Shown piece after piece: positions 13,047 through 14,109 of a DNA stretch of 14,109 nucleotides (positions within the stretch are counted from its first letter, which is position 1; each line of letters starts with the position of its first letter). The stretch covers positions 1-14,109 of the forward strand of contig SLCP01000136.1 of assembly GCA_007125735.1 (NCBI GenBank), read 5' to 3'. Below the pieces are notes generated by a model. It did no database searches, was not told where the DNA came from, and saw nothing but the letters and a program-made list of their open reading frames with translations. This DNA is from Coriobacteriia bacterium. GTDB lineage: Bacteria; Actinomycetota; Coriobacteriia; Anaerosomatales; SLCP01. The translations under genes were made by a program, and so were the position numbers.

Positions 13047-14107
13047 TCGTTCGCGTCGTCCCCTGCGGCGTCCGGCATGAGTCGGGCGACCGAGACGATC
13101 TCCTCGGCGATCAGACGCGCGACCGCCTCCTCGTCCTTCCATGGGGCGACCTGGACGACACTCACGTCCTCGGCGACCCGCGCCTGCCGGATCTCGACGG
13201 GCAGGTCGAGCAGGGTCACGAGGTTCTCGAAGGGGAAGCACGCCGGCACCACCACGACGCGCGAGCATCCCAGTGCCGCGAGGTGACGGACGGTCTCCGT
13301 CACGTCGGGCGCTCTCCAATCCTGCACGCACGTGCGGATGGCGTCAGCGGGGATCCCCGCATCGACGAGGGCGAGCTTCACGCGGTTGGCGAACGCGGTC
13401 TCCTGGACGTCAAAGGTCGCGTGGGTGTGTTCGCGGGCTCCCGGCTGCCCGTGCATGACGAGCGCCACGCCGGTCGCGTCCGGGTCGGTGGCGACCGCGA
13501 GGACCCGGGACGCGACATGGTCCGCAAGCGCATCCGAGGCCCACAGTGGTTGGGTGAACGAGACGCACACCTCGTCCGGGTCGAGACGCAGCGCGTCGAC
13601 ACCGCCCTTCTCCCGGTCGATGCAGAACGATTCGGCGACGTGGAGGGAGGCCACGATGATGGATCGGTGACCTGCGTCGATCGCCGAGGAGACCGCAGAG
13701 GCCAGGGCCTGCCCGTCGTGGCATGCGACGAGGGTGACCGAGGAGAAGCGCTCGCTGTCGAGCATCGTGTCGATGAGCTCGCACAGCGCCTTGGCCTGTC
13801 GCAACTCCGGGCTGGAGTCGCCCACCGCGCGGTAGCGTGCCTTCTGCGCCGCGTACAGGAACGGTGTCGTCCCGATGCCCGACTCGGGGATCCCGGCATC
13901 GACGAGTTCGGCGATCTCCGCGGTGACGTCGCCCGGACGGTATCGCGGCGGCTCGATGTCGGCCAGCGCGATGATCGCGGTGGTATCGGGGTCGGATGCG
14001 TGGATCCGTCCGGTGCTGCTCGGGCATCGGCGCACGTTAGCCATCAGGGACGAGATCAGTCCGAAGCCCCCCGCGCAGCCTGCGAAGCCGATCACGGCGG
14101 CCGCCAT
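13040..14107 (-). CDS. Ferrochelatase (HemH)-like protein, start uncertain
   Basis: The visible 355 residues resemble class II chelatases that insert iron into porphyrins. K-A-R-Y-R-A-V-G-D-S-S-P at 89-100 matches the R-Y-x-x-I-G-G-x-S-P segment. S-V-T-L-V-A-C-H at 123-130 and I-I-V-A-S-L-H-V-A-E-S at 150-160 follow HemH order. ALVMHGQP at 215-222 matches the S-A-H-S/G-L-P segment with the active-site histidine, here H219. RVVVVPACFPFENLVTLLDL at 283-302 matches the late strand F-x-x-D-H-x-E-T-L, but the glutamate position is V297. Residues 1-40 (MAAAVIGFAGCAGGFGLISS onward) are hydrophobic, glycine-rich and not typical of HemH. ATG 14107 is 2 bases from the window edge, so the frame may begin outside or start later, for example at ATG 14044; neither has a visible ribosome binding site. 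A CbiX-type cobaltochelatase or an inactive homologue are alternatives. Confidence 0.65.
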   Translation of the reverse strand: MAAAVIGFAGCAGGFGLISSLMANVRRCPSSTGRIHASDPDTTAIIALADIEPPRYRPGDVTAEIAELVDAGIPESGIGTTPFLYAAQKARYRAVGDSSPELRQAKALCELIDTMLDSERFSSVTLVACHDGQALASAVSSAIDAGHRSIIVASLHVAESFCIDREKGGVDALRLDPDEVCVSFTQPLWASDALADHVASRVLAVATDPDATGVALVMHGQPGAREHTHATFDVQETAFANRVKLALVDAGIPADAIRTCVQDWRAPDVTETVRHLAALGCSRVVVVPACFPFENLVTLLDLPVEIRQARVAEDVSVVQVAPWKDEEAVARLIAEEIVSVARLMPDAAGDDANDY

Positions 14108-14109
14108 GA

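Noticed and set aside
1..14109. CRISPR arrays, insertion sequences, phage genes or attachment sites, including near the tRNA
   Set aside because: No regularly spaced repeats, transposase or integrase motifs were seen, and no repeat of the tRNA 3' end was noticed elsewhere in the window.

Overview
The window is GC-rich, densely packed bacterial DNA with frequent GTG/TTG starts and 4-bp GTGA gene overlaps. This gene style, the heavy use of CTC/GTC/GAC/GCG codons and a cobalamin-linked radical SAM enzyme suggest an actinobacterium, perhaps an anaerobic Coriobacteriia-like lineage. That placement is inference only: the window holds no rRNA or other marker to confirm it. No insertion sequence, phage gene, CRISPR array or plasmid function is visible, so this looks like ordinary chromosome.

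Region 1 (1-4135, + strand) is a peptide/nickel-type ABC importer operon. It has the C-terminus of an extracellular solute-binding protein, a strong intercistronic hairpin, two permeases (DppB- and DppC-like) and two ATPases (DppD- and DppF-like), overlapping or nearly touching. Both ATPases end in a four-cysteine motif of the kind reported to hold an iron-sulfur cluster in this family.

Region 2 (4200-6355, + strand) has two overlapping genes for membrane proteins with bacterial PH (YdbS/YdbT-like) domains. They are followed by a class II tRNA-Leu(GAG) with its own -10 box and a good hairpin terminator. Region 3 (6409-8814, - strand) is one large signalling gene: a MASE3-like membrane sensor, PAS, GAF and a SpoIIE/PP2C phosphatase whose aspartates are intact. 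It converges on the tRNA and probably shares its terminator.

Region 4 (8891-12128, + strand) is the least ordinary part. It is an apparent operon of a short protein resembling a radical SAM enzyme that has lost one cluster cysteine, a B12-binding/radical SAM protein with intact CxxxCxxC, and a PLP class I aminotransferase. The first two overlap by 4 bp and the third follows after 14 bp with a strong ribosome binding site. This suggests one unassigned pathway or modification.

Region 5 (12129-14109) has a separately promoted PHP-domain phosphoesterase with a TTG start, whose ribosome binding site lies in a hairpin. A convergent gene for a ferrochelatase (HemH)-like protein overlaps its 3' end by 7 bp. 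The HemH-like protein keeps the active-site histidine but appears to lack the usual glutamate ligand; its true start may lie beyond the window.
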